From assembly GCA_037447655.1 (NCBI GenBank), contig JBBHKE010003258.1:1-64000 (forward strand): a stretch of DNA of 64,000 nucleotides, in the 5' to 3' direction. This stretch comes from Zygnema cylindricum (taxonomy: Eukaryota; Streptophyta; Zygnematophyceae; Zygnematales; Zygnemataceae). Shown here piece by piece: positions 43,476 through 55,593 of the stretch (positions are counted from its first letter, which is position 1; each line of letters begins with the position of its first letter). The notes below the pieces were generated by a model. That model saw only the letters and a program-made list of their open reading frames with translations, did not search any database and was not told where the DNA came from. The position numbers and the translations under genes are program-made.

Positions 43476-44575
43476 CAAACTGAGGCATCTTCCACGCTAT
43501 TTACGATTAACCGCAATAGCCAATAAATCATAGTTCAAAAGTAGGTGAAAGTCGGCCTATACAATATGCCTATTGTAAGCAAAACATACAATATGGCCTT
43601 AAAACCCATATTGTATTGGTCGCAAAATGAAAAACAATAGTAACAGGGTTAAGTTGCACATCGATCGATAGAGAATTAAACGTCATGTCTAAATTTTGAA
43701 AAACATTCGGACAAATTTGTATTTTCAGTGAGTTTTGAGGTATTTTTTATTTAAACCGTCAGATTTGGACAATCAGACGGTCGCTGATCAAAGTAGCGAT
43801 CTAAGAAGATCACATGAAAAGTCCATAACACAACTTACGATAGGACTTACGTCCGCGTTTTTTTTTTTTCCAGGTTTTTTTTCCCGCGGAATGTCATCCT
43901 ACGCCGTGTCAATTCGCTAAAAAAATTCGCCCGGCGGCGTGGGCTGTACTATGATGATAAGTCAGATTCGTACGTCCGTACAAGAGTGTGCACAACGCAC
44001 ACACATATAGTATGCCTACTCTCCGCGAGTTTTGTGCCAAGTTTTGTGCGCCTACCAAAGGCCTACCATAAAAACGCCTACTTTTGAACTATGCAAGAAA
44101 TAAGTTTTTTTACCCAAGCTACTTTTTGAAGGCCAGAAAAAAGTGGCTCTGAAAGTACGGTCGAGTACGGCATTCTATATTGGGCTGTACCAAGTACACC
44201 GGCATGAGTCGCAGCCACACCATACCGTCCTTTCGTTTTCCACCGACCCCACCGACTGCATGCGACAAACAACCGACACACCAGCATGAGTCATCGAGAC
44301 GCGCCAAGTTGCAATCTCCACCGACCGCATGCGACAAACAACCGACAGATTCAGATGCATCCGCATGAGAGGTCCCTGCGATCCATAACCAATTCCACAT
44401 AAATACGTCACTTCGATCCGCTACCTCGCCACTCCCTCAACTCTCCCCGACTTGCCCTGTCATTACCCACCGCTTCACACCGTTTCCCAGTCTCCATTTG
44501 CTTTCCCCCAAATATTCCCCCATAATTTCCTTTTCCCAGTCTCGAATACCCAATTACTTCCCACGAATTTCCCCC
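43476..44575. promoter_or_regulatory. Upstream region of the PstS-like gene
   Basis: No transposon similarity seen. Contains an inverted repeat ACAATATGG/CCATATTGT (about 43589-43615). A direct repeat with GCATGCGACAAACAACCGACA occurs at about 44259 and 44328. A TATA-like CATAAATA lies at about 44397, roughly 180 bp before the start codon, followed by a pyrimidine-rich leader. Being GC-richer than its surroundings, it is the most gene-like non-coding stretch in the window. Confidence 0.4.
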
Positions 44576-45628
<1,053 letters not shown>

Positions 45629-45699
45629 TAGAATTGATATACAATTTGCTTTATAATCCAAGGGGGTGCATCAATCTCTTAAGTTTCCCACAACTTCAG

Positions 45700-47200
45700 A
45701 GGAAAGGTGGGAGAGCCACATGTATGGAAGGGGATAGAATCATTTTGAGTAGTAAAACATGACCATTTGCAGAGGGGGTAGAAAATAGGACAGCAGACGA
45801 AGAAGGGCACCTCCATTCGGCAGAGGTCAACAAAGAGGACCTCACATTGTGGCATCATCCTGTGTGTCACACTTAAGAGAGTAACATCAAGGAGATGATT
45901 CGTCAGGGTGTGGTTCCAGGACTAGACCTGACGACAGGAGAAAAGGTCATCGGATGTGTTGGATGCACCAAAAAGAAGAAGCATAAAAGGAAGCCTCATC
46001 AGGTGAAAGAGCTTTAATTCAACGCTAATGCCCCTTTAGACCTAGTCTATGTAGATCTTTGTGGTGACATGCATCTAGAAACCATTGGAAAAAATAAATA
46101 TATTATTTGTGATTCGGTGAAACATGGGTGTACTTTCAAGGCAAAGTGGGGGTAATCTGACATTTAAAGAATTTGAGGTTATGGAGGAGGAGGTAGAGGC
46201 AAGTAAAAAACTCTGATCAAGCGGGTGGGTGAATTCCTTGCCTTTGCTGAATATTGTAAGGAGACAGGGATTAAGCAGCAGTTCAAGGCTCCTTATTCCC
46301 CACAATCGAATCGAATTGCAGAGACGAAGAATCGGACATTGCAATAGATGGTGCGGGCAATGCTCCATACGAATAAACTCACACATCGTCTTTGGGGAGA
46401 GGCAATTAGGGCGGCTTATCATGTCACCAAACGGAGAATCAACTCGGCTTTAGGAAACAAAACACCGAAGGAACTTTGGAGTGGACAAGCGCCTACGGTA
46501 AAACATTTAAGGATTTGGGGATGTGAGGCTATAGGGTATGTAGAGGAAAGAAACCAGGAGGGGAAGTTTGTGGCACGATCATGGGAATGATACTTTGTGG
46601 GGTATAGTGAGATTTCAATGCAGCATAGGATTTATAACCCTGCTACCAGAAGGGTCCAATAGTCTAGAAACGTGGAGTTCAATGAAAATTTAGAATGGGT
46701 GGTGAAGGGAGCTAATGAGTCTTACCGGGCCCAAGATTAAGAGGAGGAGAGTCATTATGAGAAATTCACAGGAGATGAGGAGGAAGAAGAAGAAGTCTTG
46801 ATGGAGGTAGGGACAAAGAAAAAGGTGCGATTTGTAGAGCAAACTTTAGAGAAAGTTCCGAAACCTTACCCCACCAGCAACGAAACACAAGGGGACAAGG
46901 TAATTAAAGAATCATCCACTCATACATACAACGTGATATCGGAAGAGACACCCTTTGACAAGGAGGGCGATGACAAAATTGAGAGCAGTGATTCGGATAA
47001 AAAAAATTGAGAAGGCGTACGGAAAAGCAAGAGATCAACGAAAGGGAAGGCACCGAAACGTTTCTCACTAGGACCGTCATATAAAAAGCATATAAAAAGC
47101 AAACCAGTTACCAGAGGGCGATTTCCGAACTTAGAGAAGGAAGAGAGGAATCTTTTCTCTAATAAAAGGCAATTACAGAAAAATCGTCCAGCCAATCCTC
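45700..47200 (+). pseudogene. C3 pre-integrase domain, integrase and linker, broken
   Basis: Pre-integrase remnants (LTLWHHPVCHT, CVGCTKKKKHKR; about 45845-45990) keep parts of the HHCC finger. The integrase core is badly eroded: KQQFKAPYSPQSNRIAETKN (about 46272) and RLWGEAIRAAYHVTKRRIN (about 46390) are readable, with stops between. The IYNPATRRV block (about 46630) and a long charged linker (46741-47200) follow. The second catalytic Asp region is not recoverable. Non-functional. Confidence 0.75.
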
Positions 47201-48730
47201 AATCATATGAAGAGGTTAGAGACTCTGACGGATGAGAGGAGAAGTGAAAACCAACGTTTATAAAGGAGTGTAATTCTGTGAATGCAAATGGGTGTTTCGA
47301 AGAAGTAGACTTATCTGTTGGTAAGAATGCGATAGACTCAAAGAGGGTTTTTAAGACAAAAACTGGAGCCTCAAGAGAAATTGTTAAATATAAGGCATAG
47401 TTAGTATGCAAAGGCTTCAGCAAAAAAAGGGTATTGACTATTCAGAAACATTTGCTCCTATGGTTAAGTTCGATTCTTTGCGAGCAATTATTGCAATGGC
47501 GGCGGCAAACAAATGTATATCCAACAGATGGATGTAGATACAGCTTTCTTAAATGGAGAATTACAGGAAGAGGTGTTTATGAAAATTAAAGAAGGATTTC
47601 CTAGAAAGAATGGTAGAGTATAGAGGTTGTGGAAGGCTTTGTATGGTTTGAAGGAGGCACCAAGAACGTGGAACCATAAACTTCATAAGGTTTTACTTAT
47701 TTTGGGATTTAGAAGACTTACTGTATATTGCAGAGTGTATATTCGGGGAGAAGGTTGTGACATGGTATTGTTCAGTGTATATGTAGATGATTTCATTTCC
47801 ATCTCTCACAACTTAGATTTACTTGGAGAATTAAAGATTGAATTTGAGAAGCATTTTATAATTACAGACTTAGGAGATGCACAATACATTGTGGGAAATC
47901 AGATTCAGAGGAAGAGGAACGGAGACGTTAAGCTAAGCCAAGAACAATATGCAAAAGAGGTACTATAAATATTTGGGTTCTTAGATTGTAAGCCACTTGG
48001 AACTCCCCTCAATCCTCTTGACAAGCTTTCTAACTTTATTAAAAGTCCCGAAGTTGATGTTCCGTATAGGGAGGCGGTCGTTAGCTTGATGTATTTAAGT
48101 GTCGGTACTAGGCCTAACATTAGTGCCGCGGTGAGTGTGGTTAGTCGGTATTGTGACAATCTGACAAAAATACATAGGGAGGCGGTAAAGAGAATATTTA
48201 GGTATTTGGTAGAAACACTTAGTGTTATAATTGTTTATAAGAAAGATGAGAGCTTGAGTTGTTATAGATATTGCGATGCTGACTATAGACGGGACCATGA
48301 TACAGCAAGGTCTACGTCAAGATATGTGTTTTTACTTGCAGGAAGAGCCATCTCGTGGAATTCCCGTTTGCAACCTACCATTGCACTTTCATCTACAAAG
48401 GCAGAGTATATGGCCGCATGTCATGGTGCGAAGAATGTTGTGTGGATTAAGGAATTTCTATCGGAGGTTAAAGTAAAAAAGAAATGCATGCAAATTTTAA
48501 GTGATAACATGTCCTCCATTTCACTTAGTAAAAATCATATTTTGCATAAGCGCACTAAACACATTAAAATTCAATGGCATTTTGTTCGAGATTTGGTTTC
48601 GGAAAAAGAAGTTGAATTTGTGTTTGTACCTCCAGAAGAATAAGCTGCGCATATGTTAACTACAGCAGCATTGAAAGAAGTTAATAAAATTGGGAAGAAG
48701 TTAGTGGGCATGGAGTAAGAGGGGGCTTTG
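47201..48730 (+). pseudogene. C3 reverse transcriptase and RNase H, broken
   Basis: The RT N-terminus is in several frames (DSKRVFKTKTG, LVCKGFSK; 47330-47420). After frameshifts QQMDVDTAFLNGELQEEVFM (about 47520) is readable, then a stop and a 113-codon stretch from 47627: KALYGLKEAPRTWN and an intact YVDDFIS (about 47780). RNase H follows from 47971: YLSVGTRPNISAAV, DADYRRD, SSTKAEYMAACHGAK, LSDNMSSISLSKN and KHIKIQWHFVRD, with a stop at 48643 just before the expected end. RT and RNase H would make the cDNA. Confidence 0.85.
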
Positions 48731-48752
48731 AGTATCTCGGTAAGAGGGGGAA

Positions 48753-49191
48753 CGTTAGGATTAAGTACTGAACACTCACTTAGCGTCGAGACATTCTCAT
48801 AGCTAAAGTAGCGACGACCAGCGACAAAGTAGTTTCGTCACTAGATATTTTAAGTGACATAGAAGTTGTTTGTTTGTTTTGTTTCACGCGAGTTCTAGCC
48901 ATACTATAGAAGTGACGTTAAAATTGTTTGGTCGCTTCGGTTCACTTAAGTCCTAGTCGTACCATGTAGTTCAAGTTGGTTGGTAGTTGACTTTCATTGT
49001 TGGTCAACTAACTTAGGATGACTACCTTTTGTCGGTCGTATACTTGGCCACGCGTTTCTAGTCGTGCACATATATATTTGTTGAGACTTTGAGGTAGAGT
49101 TATCTTTTGGAGGCGTGGCTTATTAAGAAGGCGTAGAAAGGTCCGAATTAAAGGAGAAGAAAAAGGAGTTGTGTACTTCTATTGTGCTTAA
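48753..49191 (+). mobile_element. C3 3' LTR, first part
   Basis: Starts CGTTAGGATT (TG changed to CG) after the polypurine tract. A6 is inserted at 49191 with duplication cttaa, and the LTR resumes at 53683 and ends CTTTCA at 53747. Confidence 0.7.
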
Positions 49192-50565
49192 TGTTGATAT
49201 TTATGTATTTTCTAGGTCTGTTTTAGGATAGAAAAGTAGCAGAGGCAGTCTGCCTCTAACCTCCTTCTCCAAGCCCCCACACTTGTTGTAGTCACTAAAG
49301 GTTGGAGAGGGAGCTAGAGCCCATGGCTGCCTAAGCTCTCCAAAGAGACAGCTGAAACTCTGAGACCTCCATTGGCGCTTAGAGTATACAGATCCAAAAG
49401 AAGCTAATCTAGATAGTGCCGACTCCAAGTTGATATAAACCCAAATGACTGACCCCTTGACAGTCAAAACCCCAATATAGATTCACCCCTATGAATTAAC
49501 ACTTCCTGTGTGCTCAGTTCCACCACAGAATGCAAAGTTAGAATATGAGATTTGGACACATTCACCCACTTTGACTTTCCCTTAGAAATACAGCCACCCT
49601 GGCAGACAAAAACTCTGACCGACAGTTTTACTTTTAGTACCGGACGAAATAAATAGTACAGACATTTATTTCGACGGTCCGTTTTAAATGACGATGTAAA
49701 TCGGACGACCGTGGTCAGCGCCGACATCGCGGAAAGGACAATTTGGTAGTTTGCAGACGCCGCCACTCCGGATGACACGTGGCAACATCATATGGGCTTA
49801 CGAAATTTCTGGAACGGCAGAAAACAAATCCGGAAGTGACAAATGTCGAACTATGGCGATTTCGTACATTGTACGTACAAAAAGTACTCTAGCACTTGTA
49901 CTTTCTTGTAAGGTACCATTTTTCAGACGTGGCATGACCTAGAGCCACATGGAGAGATAATATTTAACAGCACAAATTCCGGGAATTAAAAGAACGAGTC
50001 TGGATAAGACATGTGTTGGTTTTTGGCCATGTCGTACAATGGTCGTACAAGTGGTACACCGGCACCTGTACCTTTATATACTTTACAATCTTGTCATTGG
50101 TTCGTACTTTAGTACTAGGGGGCTTAGAGAGGGATTTTAGGACTTGGAATATTTTCTGGTAGGTAGCTACCTCTCCTAGAGAGCACCTTGTATAAATGGT
50201 AAACTTTGGCAAGCCATAACAATCAATTCAGTTGACCATTTTTAGTGATTCATTTTGCAGCGGACTCAGGGGAGTCCAGGCTACAAAGGGGTGTAGTTGG
50301 TCAGAGTCTTTGCTTGCCTGGGTGGCTGCATTTCTAAAGGAAATTCAAAGTGGGTGAATGTGTCCAAATCTCATATTCTAACTTTGCATTCTGTGGTGGA
50401 ACTGAGCACACAAAAAGTCTTATTTCACAAGGGTGAAGCTGTAATGGGGTTCTGATTGTCAAGGGGTCAATCATTTGGGTTTATATCAAGTTGGAGTCGG
50501 CACTATCTAGATTAGCTTCTTTTGATCTGCATATTCAGTGTGGCAATGGAGCCCATAGAATTTCA
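49192..50565 (+). mobile_element. A6 5' LTR, rearranged
   Basis: Bases 49192-49352 match the LTR start. Bases 49353-49623 are an inverted piece of an LTR 3' end (starts TGAAACTCTG, includes the complement of the conserved TTTGCATTCTGTGG block). From 49624 the normal LTR middle and end follow. The inverted piece sits where the 3' LTR has its tRNA-like module (52412-52488). GTAC clusters at about 49865-49915 and 50030-50115. The ATG is at 50546. Confidence 0.8.
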
Positions 50566-51259
50566 GGTTATGGGCCCACCATCTAGGGTGCCTATGTTCG
50601 ATGGAATAGACTTCACTTATTGGGAGTTTACAATGGAGGGATTTCTTTTCGAGAAGCACTTATGGGGAATTGTTTCGGGACAAGTGAGGTGTCCCCCTCC
50701 GGACTTTGGAGGAGCTCACTATGGAGAATCATCTGGGGCTGCCCAGAAAACCAACTGGAGTTCAGATGCAACGGAAGGTGAAGGGAAAATCATTACCGTG
50801 GAAAGGGAAATAGGGGAGAAGGATAAAGGGACACCTATGGTGAGGGGAGCTAGGCTTTCGGCTACGGTTCCACTTGTGAGGGTTATAACTGAGCCAAAAA
50901 CTGAAGAAAATGATAGGAAAATTTGGGAATATGAAAACACTATAGCAAAACATCTCATCCTTAGATATGTGTCTAAGTCCATAGCTATCACTCTTTTAAG
51001 TCTAATCAAGTCTTCGGAAATCTGGGAAACACTAATTCAGATTTATAAGAGAGAGACTATACACAGGCAGCAGTTAGTAAAACAAGAAATAGAGGCCTAT
51101 GTTTATAAAGGCCGTAGCATGATAGAGTTTTGCAATGATATTGTTGCGTTATATGTTGAGCTTGCTAGTGCAAGATATGTAGAATCTAAGGAGAGAAAGA
51201 TTAATACACTAATCATGAAACTCCCATATGAGTACGAAGACATCATTTACCGTATGTAG
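50546..51259 (+). CDS. A6 Gag (238 residues, open)
   Basis: The ATG at 50546 is inside the LTR, in the loop of the terminal hairpin; an upstream in-frame start is not preferred because all family members share the ATGGA context. The product begins MEPIEFQVMGPPSRVPMFDG. The primer-binding site (50566-50578) is read as QVMGP. The body contains YVYKGRSMIEFCNDI and NTLIMKLPYEYEDIIYRM, equivalent to A1 and A5 Gag. It ends at a TAG (51257), before the zinc knuckle, which is absent from this element. It is the only uninterrupted Gag N-terminal region in the window. Confidence 0.75.
   Translation: MEPIEFQVMGPPSRVPMFDGIDFTYWEFTMEGFLFEKHLWGIVSGQVRCPPPDFGGAHYGESSGAAQKTNWSSDATEGEGKIITVEREIGEKDKGTPMVRGARLSATVPLVRVITEPKTEENDRKIWEYENTIAKHLILRYVSKSIAITLLSLIKSSEIWETLIQIYKRETIHRQQLVKQEIEAYVYKGRSMIEFCNDIVALYVELASARYVESKERKINTLIMKLPYEYEDIIYRM
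50566..50578 (+). promoter_or_regulatory. Half-tRNA primer-binding site of A6
   Basis: GGTTATGGGCCCA, an exact 13-base complement of the initiator tRNA-Met anticodon region, immediately after the LTR terminal CA (50564-50565). Confidence 0.75.
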
Positions 51260-51299
51260 GGAATGGATGGCTCCTCGTGGACTTGGAGCATCACCATGG

Positions 51300-52205
51300 G
51301 GATAATCTTGTGAATAAAATGGAGTGTAGGGGAATGAGAGGGTGAGGCGTTACAGCATGATGTAGCGTGTCGTCTCTAGCGTCAAAAAAAAATCGCTCCC
51401 GTTTCAAAATTTCGGTTCGCTAAAAGCCGATCCTCAAATGTCGTCGGCAATCGGGTCATTAAGATCAAAGTCGAAGAGCGAGAGTGTGCCTCGGTGAAAA
51501 GGCAAGTAAAGAAAAGCAAATCAGGATATCAAAGTCTAGAGTGGATAATCCAGCAAAGTCAGATCTAGGATCCATAAGTGAAAATGGGAAAGGTAAAATT
51601 AATGAGGATAATTTTATAGATAATTAGGAAACAGAAAACTGGTCAGAAAGGGAGACTTCAACGGATTCCAAGGAAAGTGGAGAAGTGAAACTCGAAGGGG
51701 TTTTAAAGGATGGGAGAGAAGAGGAATATTTAATGAAAGGTTTAGGGGAGGAGAAATATTTATAAGGAATAAATTTAGAAAGTGAGAGTGGAAAGAAATC
51801 CAAAGGAGAGAGTGAGGAAAGTTTATTTTTTGGGGGTAATGGGTTTGACATCACTAAAGGAAGTGATGGTATTTATGGAGGTGTGCCTGTAAAAGGGTTA
51901 CCATCAGGGTGTATGTTGCAGATTGGAGATAGGGCTGGCTGTTTAGATCGCAAGAGGGAAATCGGTTTGTGTGTGGATGGAAAAGTGATGAGGTGGATAA
52001 AATCTTTGCTCGGATTTATGAAAAGTGGGATGTTAAATAAAATGTGTGATGTAATTATTATTTCAGTTCATCTGATGCACTGTGTTAAATACGAGAGTAT
52101 TTTCTTATGTTTTATAAAAGGAAAAGGAAAAAGAAAAATGAAAAAAAAAAGAGGGGATGTTTGTTCATTTGTTTGTGGGAGTTCAAAGGAAAATAGACTA
52201 GAAAA
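51300..52205 (+). other. A6 internal region of unknown origin with ORF remnant
   Basis: After Gag the sequence stops matching any other copia element here. From about 51624 to 52170 one frame is open apart from a single TAA (51765-51767). It encodes an acidic Glu/Ser/Lys-rich first part, then from 51883 a part with Cys, hydrophobic and finally very basic residues (KGKGKRKMKKKRGD). No domain is recognised. It could be captured host sequence or strongly diverged gag tail. Confidence 0.4.
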
Positions 52206-52214
52206 TAAAGGGAG

Positions 52215-53677
52215 TGTTGATATTTATGTATTTTCTAGGTCTGTTTTAGGATAGAAAAGTAGCAGAGGCAGTCTGCCTCTAACCTCCTTCTCCAAGCCCC
52301 CACACTTGTTGTAGTCACTGAAGGCTAGAGAGGGAGCTAGAGCCCATAGCTGCTTAAGCTCTCCACAGAGACAGTAGTAGATAATAGATATGTCTACTAA
52401 AAAGATATTTGATGGACCCAAGAATTGATCTTGGTACCTACCGGCCGTCAAACATCCCGCAGTCGTTAGCTTTGTCCATTTAGCCTAGGACTAGTGCTAG
52501 GACATATAGGGTTTGACAAGCCGTCAAACATCCCGCAGTCGTTAGCTTTGTCCATTTAGCCTAGGACTAGTGCTAGGACATATAGGGTTTAAAAAATATT
52601 TATATAGTTACAAGTAGGGTTTTCCATTTAACTGGATAACGGTATATGGGGCATAGAAACAGTTGTACTTTTAGTACCGGACAAAATAAATAGTACAGAC
52701 ATTTATTTCGACGGTCCGTTTTAAATGATGATGTAAATCGGACGGCCGTGGTTAGAGCTGACATCGCGGAAAGGACAATTTGGCAGTTTGCAGACGCCGT
52801 CACTCCGGATAACACGTGGCAGCATCATACGGCTTACGAAATTTCCGGAACAGCAGATATCAAATCCGGAAGTGACAAATGTCAAACTATGGCGATTTCG
52901 TACATTGTACGTACAAAAAGTACTCTGTCACTTAAACTTTCTTGTACAGTACCGTTTTTCAGACGTGGCATGACCTGGAGCCACGTGGAGAGATAATATT
53001 TGACAGCACGAATTCCGGGAATTAAAAGAACGAGTCCGGATAAGACACGTGTTGGTTTTTGGCCATGTCGTACGATGGCCGTACAAAAGGTACACCAACA
53101 CCTGTACCTTTATGTACTTTACAATCTTGTCATTGGTTCGTACTTTAGTACTAGGGGGCTTAAAGAGGGGTTTTAGGACTTATAATATTTTGTGGTAGGT
53201 AGCTGCCTCTCCTAGAGAACACCTTATATAAATGGTAAACTTTGGCCAGCCATAACAATCAATTTAGTTGACCATTTTTAGTGATTTTTTTTGCTGCGGA
53301 CTCAAGGGAGTCCACGCTACACAAGGGTGTAGTTGGTCAGAGTCTTTGCCTTTTTAGTGATTTTTTTTGCTGCGGACTCAAGGGAGTCCACGCTACACAG
53401 GGGTGTAGTTGGTCAGAGTCTTTGCCTGCCAAGGTGGCTGCATTTCTAAGGGAAAGTCAAAGTGAGTGAATGTGTCCAAATCTCATATTCTAACTTTGCA
53501 TTGTGTGGTGGAACTAAGCACACAGAAACTCGTATTTCACAGGGGTGAAGTTGTAATGGGGTTCTGATTGTGAATGGGTCAATCATTTGGGTTTATATCA
53601 AGTTTGAGTCGCCACTATCTAGATTAGCTTCTTTTGATCTGCGAATTCTGTGTGGCAATGGAGCCCATAGAATTTCA
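52215..53677 (+). mobile_element. A6 3' LTR (family A, complete)
   Basis: 1463 bp, TGTTGATATT to AATTTCA, preceded by a polypurine-like AAATAAAGGGAG. The antisense tRNA-like module is at 52412-52488. It has two internal tandem duplications: about 70 bp that repeats the A-box part (52447-52588) and 75 bp that repeats the R-U5 hairpin (53276-53350 and 53351-53425). GTAC clusters at 52900-52955 and 53068-53145. This is the longest LTR of the family in the window. Confidence 0.9.
52412..52488 (-). promoter_or_regulatory. tRNA-like A/B-box module, antisense in A6 3' LTR
   Basis: Minus-strand A-box-like block (GCTAAATGGACAAAGC, about 52469-52484) and B-box-like AAGATCAATTC (52422-52432). Because of the tandem duplication there is a second A-box block at about 52543-52558 without its own B box. 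Confidence 0.55.
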
Positions 53678-53747
53678 CTTAATATATTGAATTTTTCGGA
53701 GGAACACTCTTGTTGTGTGTGTCTTTTATTTGGTTTGTTATCTTTCA

Positions 53748-54090
53748 GGGAGATGGTAGACTAGAGGAAAAATGAGTGGATTATAATGGGGGAAGTTAAA
53801 CGCAATGAGATGGAGAGGGGGGGAGTGGGATGGAACGGGTGAGGAAGTGTAGAAGGAGTGGGAAAGGGATAGGGGGAAAGAGAGAGGAGAGGTTGAAGGA
53901 GTGTTGAAGGGAGAGACGAAGGTTGAGAGATAGGGAGATTGATGGAGAGGGATAACGAAAGGATGAAAGAGTGAGAGAGGGAGACTGAGAGAGAAAATGA
54001 GAGTATAATGTCGGGTGGATAAAGAGAGGGATAGGGAGAACGCTCTATGATTTCCCTCATAGCATATCCTTTTGCTTGTGCGCACACTAG
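53748..54090. repeat. Purine-rich flank related to R1
   Basis: GA-rich stretch (53760-54030) of the same composition as R1 at 1330-1545 and 19700-19970. The minus-strand Ser/Leu/Pro ORFs are composition artefacts. Confidence 0.45.
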
Positions 54091-54639
54091 TTCACGTCAT
54101 AGATCAAAATGTACAAACTAAACAGTAATCTATGACCGTATAGTATTTGAACAAAGTAATATTTTTGTACAAATTACAGTACTGTACTGTACATGTCGTT
54201 AGTATAGTAAATGTACGATGACATCAGATGGGGTTGAGGACGTTAGATAAATTTGTATTGTTTGAGCATCACCTGTTGAAACGGGCGTCGTAACTGTTGA
54301 CGAACATGTGACTAATTAAGTCGCAACAACAATTTGCGGTCGGTTACATAGATGTTTGGGATCACAAAAAGATACTAACCATAAAGGTACCGAGCGTTTT
54401 AAACGCACGCATGAAACTTCGAACAAATAATAATATATGCGCACGGAACAAAAGCAAAATAAAATAAAATGCATTGACCAACTTTAACTTCATAATAAAA
54501 TATAAAATAAAAAACATTTAATCCAAAGTACTACTACAACATAGGGTATGCACTCATGTATAAAAGTACATGGTATTTTATTATATCTTCCTTCAAATAT
54601 TTTCTCGCGACTTTCGCTGGCGTCGCATCGCATATTTTA
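54091..54639. other. No recognised feature
   Basis: AT-rich sequence without credible coding potential, RNA gene or clear repeat. Confidence 0.4.
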
Positions 54640-55080
54640 AGATAGTGTTATGTACGAAATATGCCATTTCGTACTAAAACTGCTCTTTATTTTGTACAGA
54701 TGTAAAAAATAAGTGACAGGTGATGGCATCGACAGGGAAATTTGAGTGCGTCACACGGAAAAGCGTTCTCAAATATTAGTACTGTTTAAATAGCGTTAGA
54801 TACTAATTTCGAATGTTTTTAAATAGGGTAGCACGAAATGTGTTATTCTGTTCTAAAACTTTTAATTATTTTGTACATTTGTACAAAATAAGTGTAAGAT
54901 AACACGTCGACAATAGAAATTGAGTGTGCCGCACAAAAAATCGTACGCATATTTGATTCCAAGTCATAAAGACGAAGGAAAAGAGAGCTAAAATGTTCTC
55001 ACATGTTCATGGGTCGAATATGTGAACATAGACTTTCGCGCCTACCCTCAAAACATGGGAATGTGTATCGATTTCTTCAA
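54640..55080. repeat. Diverged Rep-X fragment
   Basis: Resembles 3830-4060 (the block TTGTACAAAATAAGTG, the fragment GAGTGTGCCGCACAAAAAATCG, and TCTCACATGTTCATGGGTCG). More diverged than the copy at 41018. Confidence 0.45.
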
Positions 55081-55297
55081 TTTAATAGCGATTCACGTTG
55101 TACTTTCAACCTTTTTTTGAGAATTCCGTACGTTTTATCCGCACAATTTTGCGTACACGGAAAGTATACGAATTTAACAAAAAATTCAAAATCTTAAAAA
55201 AATTAACGCATTTTCGTAAAAAAAATGAAAATCCGTACATTTGGTACCTCTATAATTCTAACCGATGGCTCTGTCGTTTACCTCTGGTAATGATCAT

Positions 55298-55560
55298 TAA
55301 AAGTAGGGAATTGCTAATCGTAGTGACATTACAGAAATTGTACATTTTAAGTACAAACTACGTACCGTTGAAAATAGATTTGACGGTCAATCCGTTGAAC
55401 AACTTTGACTTGCGAAATATTGTAACAACCGGTTAAAAAAGTGTCCCGCTTGCGAACGTCGACCCTCATAAAAAAAAAACAACAATTCACACGGCCTGCC
55501 AAGGTTTACGGGTAACAAAACTGCGGCAACGACATGTAAATAAAATTGCTGCACGCAAGT
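55298..55560 (+). repeat. Left arm of a 3.5-kb inverted repeat
   Basis: Matches the reverse complement of 58575-58856 through several well-kept blocks, for example GTTGAACAACTTTGACTT, CTTGCGAACGTCGACC and ACATGTAAATAAAATTG. Probably the long TIR arms of a foldback or Mutator-like element later enlarged by nested insertions (55594-56912, 57065-58528). Confidence 0.65.
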
Positions 55561-55593
55561 AATTTCTGGCTTAATTTGGTCGCGCGTGACGAC

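Larger units (their letters stand above)
49192..53677 (+). mobile_element. Non-autonomous gag-only copia element A6 (family A)
   Basis: 5' LTR 49192-50565, internal region 50566-52214 (only 1.65 kb), 3' LTR 52215-53677. It has a perfect 5-bp duplication cttaa (49187-49191 and 53678-53682). Internally it has gag, then about 900 bp that match no pol region. The element could have moved only with enzymes from a relative such as A5. Confidence 0.9.
45629..53747 (+). mobile_element. Degenerate, 5'-truncated copia retrotransposon C3
   Basis: Lacks the 5' LTR, gag and protease: it begins in the pre-integrase region right after the PstS-like gene. Integrase, RT and RNase H remnants follow, then a polypurine tract (AAGAGGGGGAA, 48742-48752) and a 3' LTR of about 504 bp. 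The LTR is split by A6 (48753-49191 and 53683-53747). Its RT and RNase H belong to a different copia lineage from family A. Confidence 0.8.

Noticed and set aside
51624-52170. Envelope-like gene in A6
   Set aside because: No signal peptide, transmembrane segment or env motif is evident; reported only as an unassigned ORF remnant.
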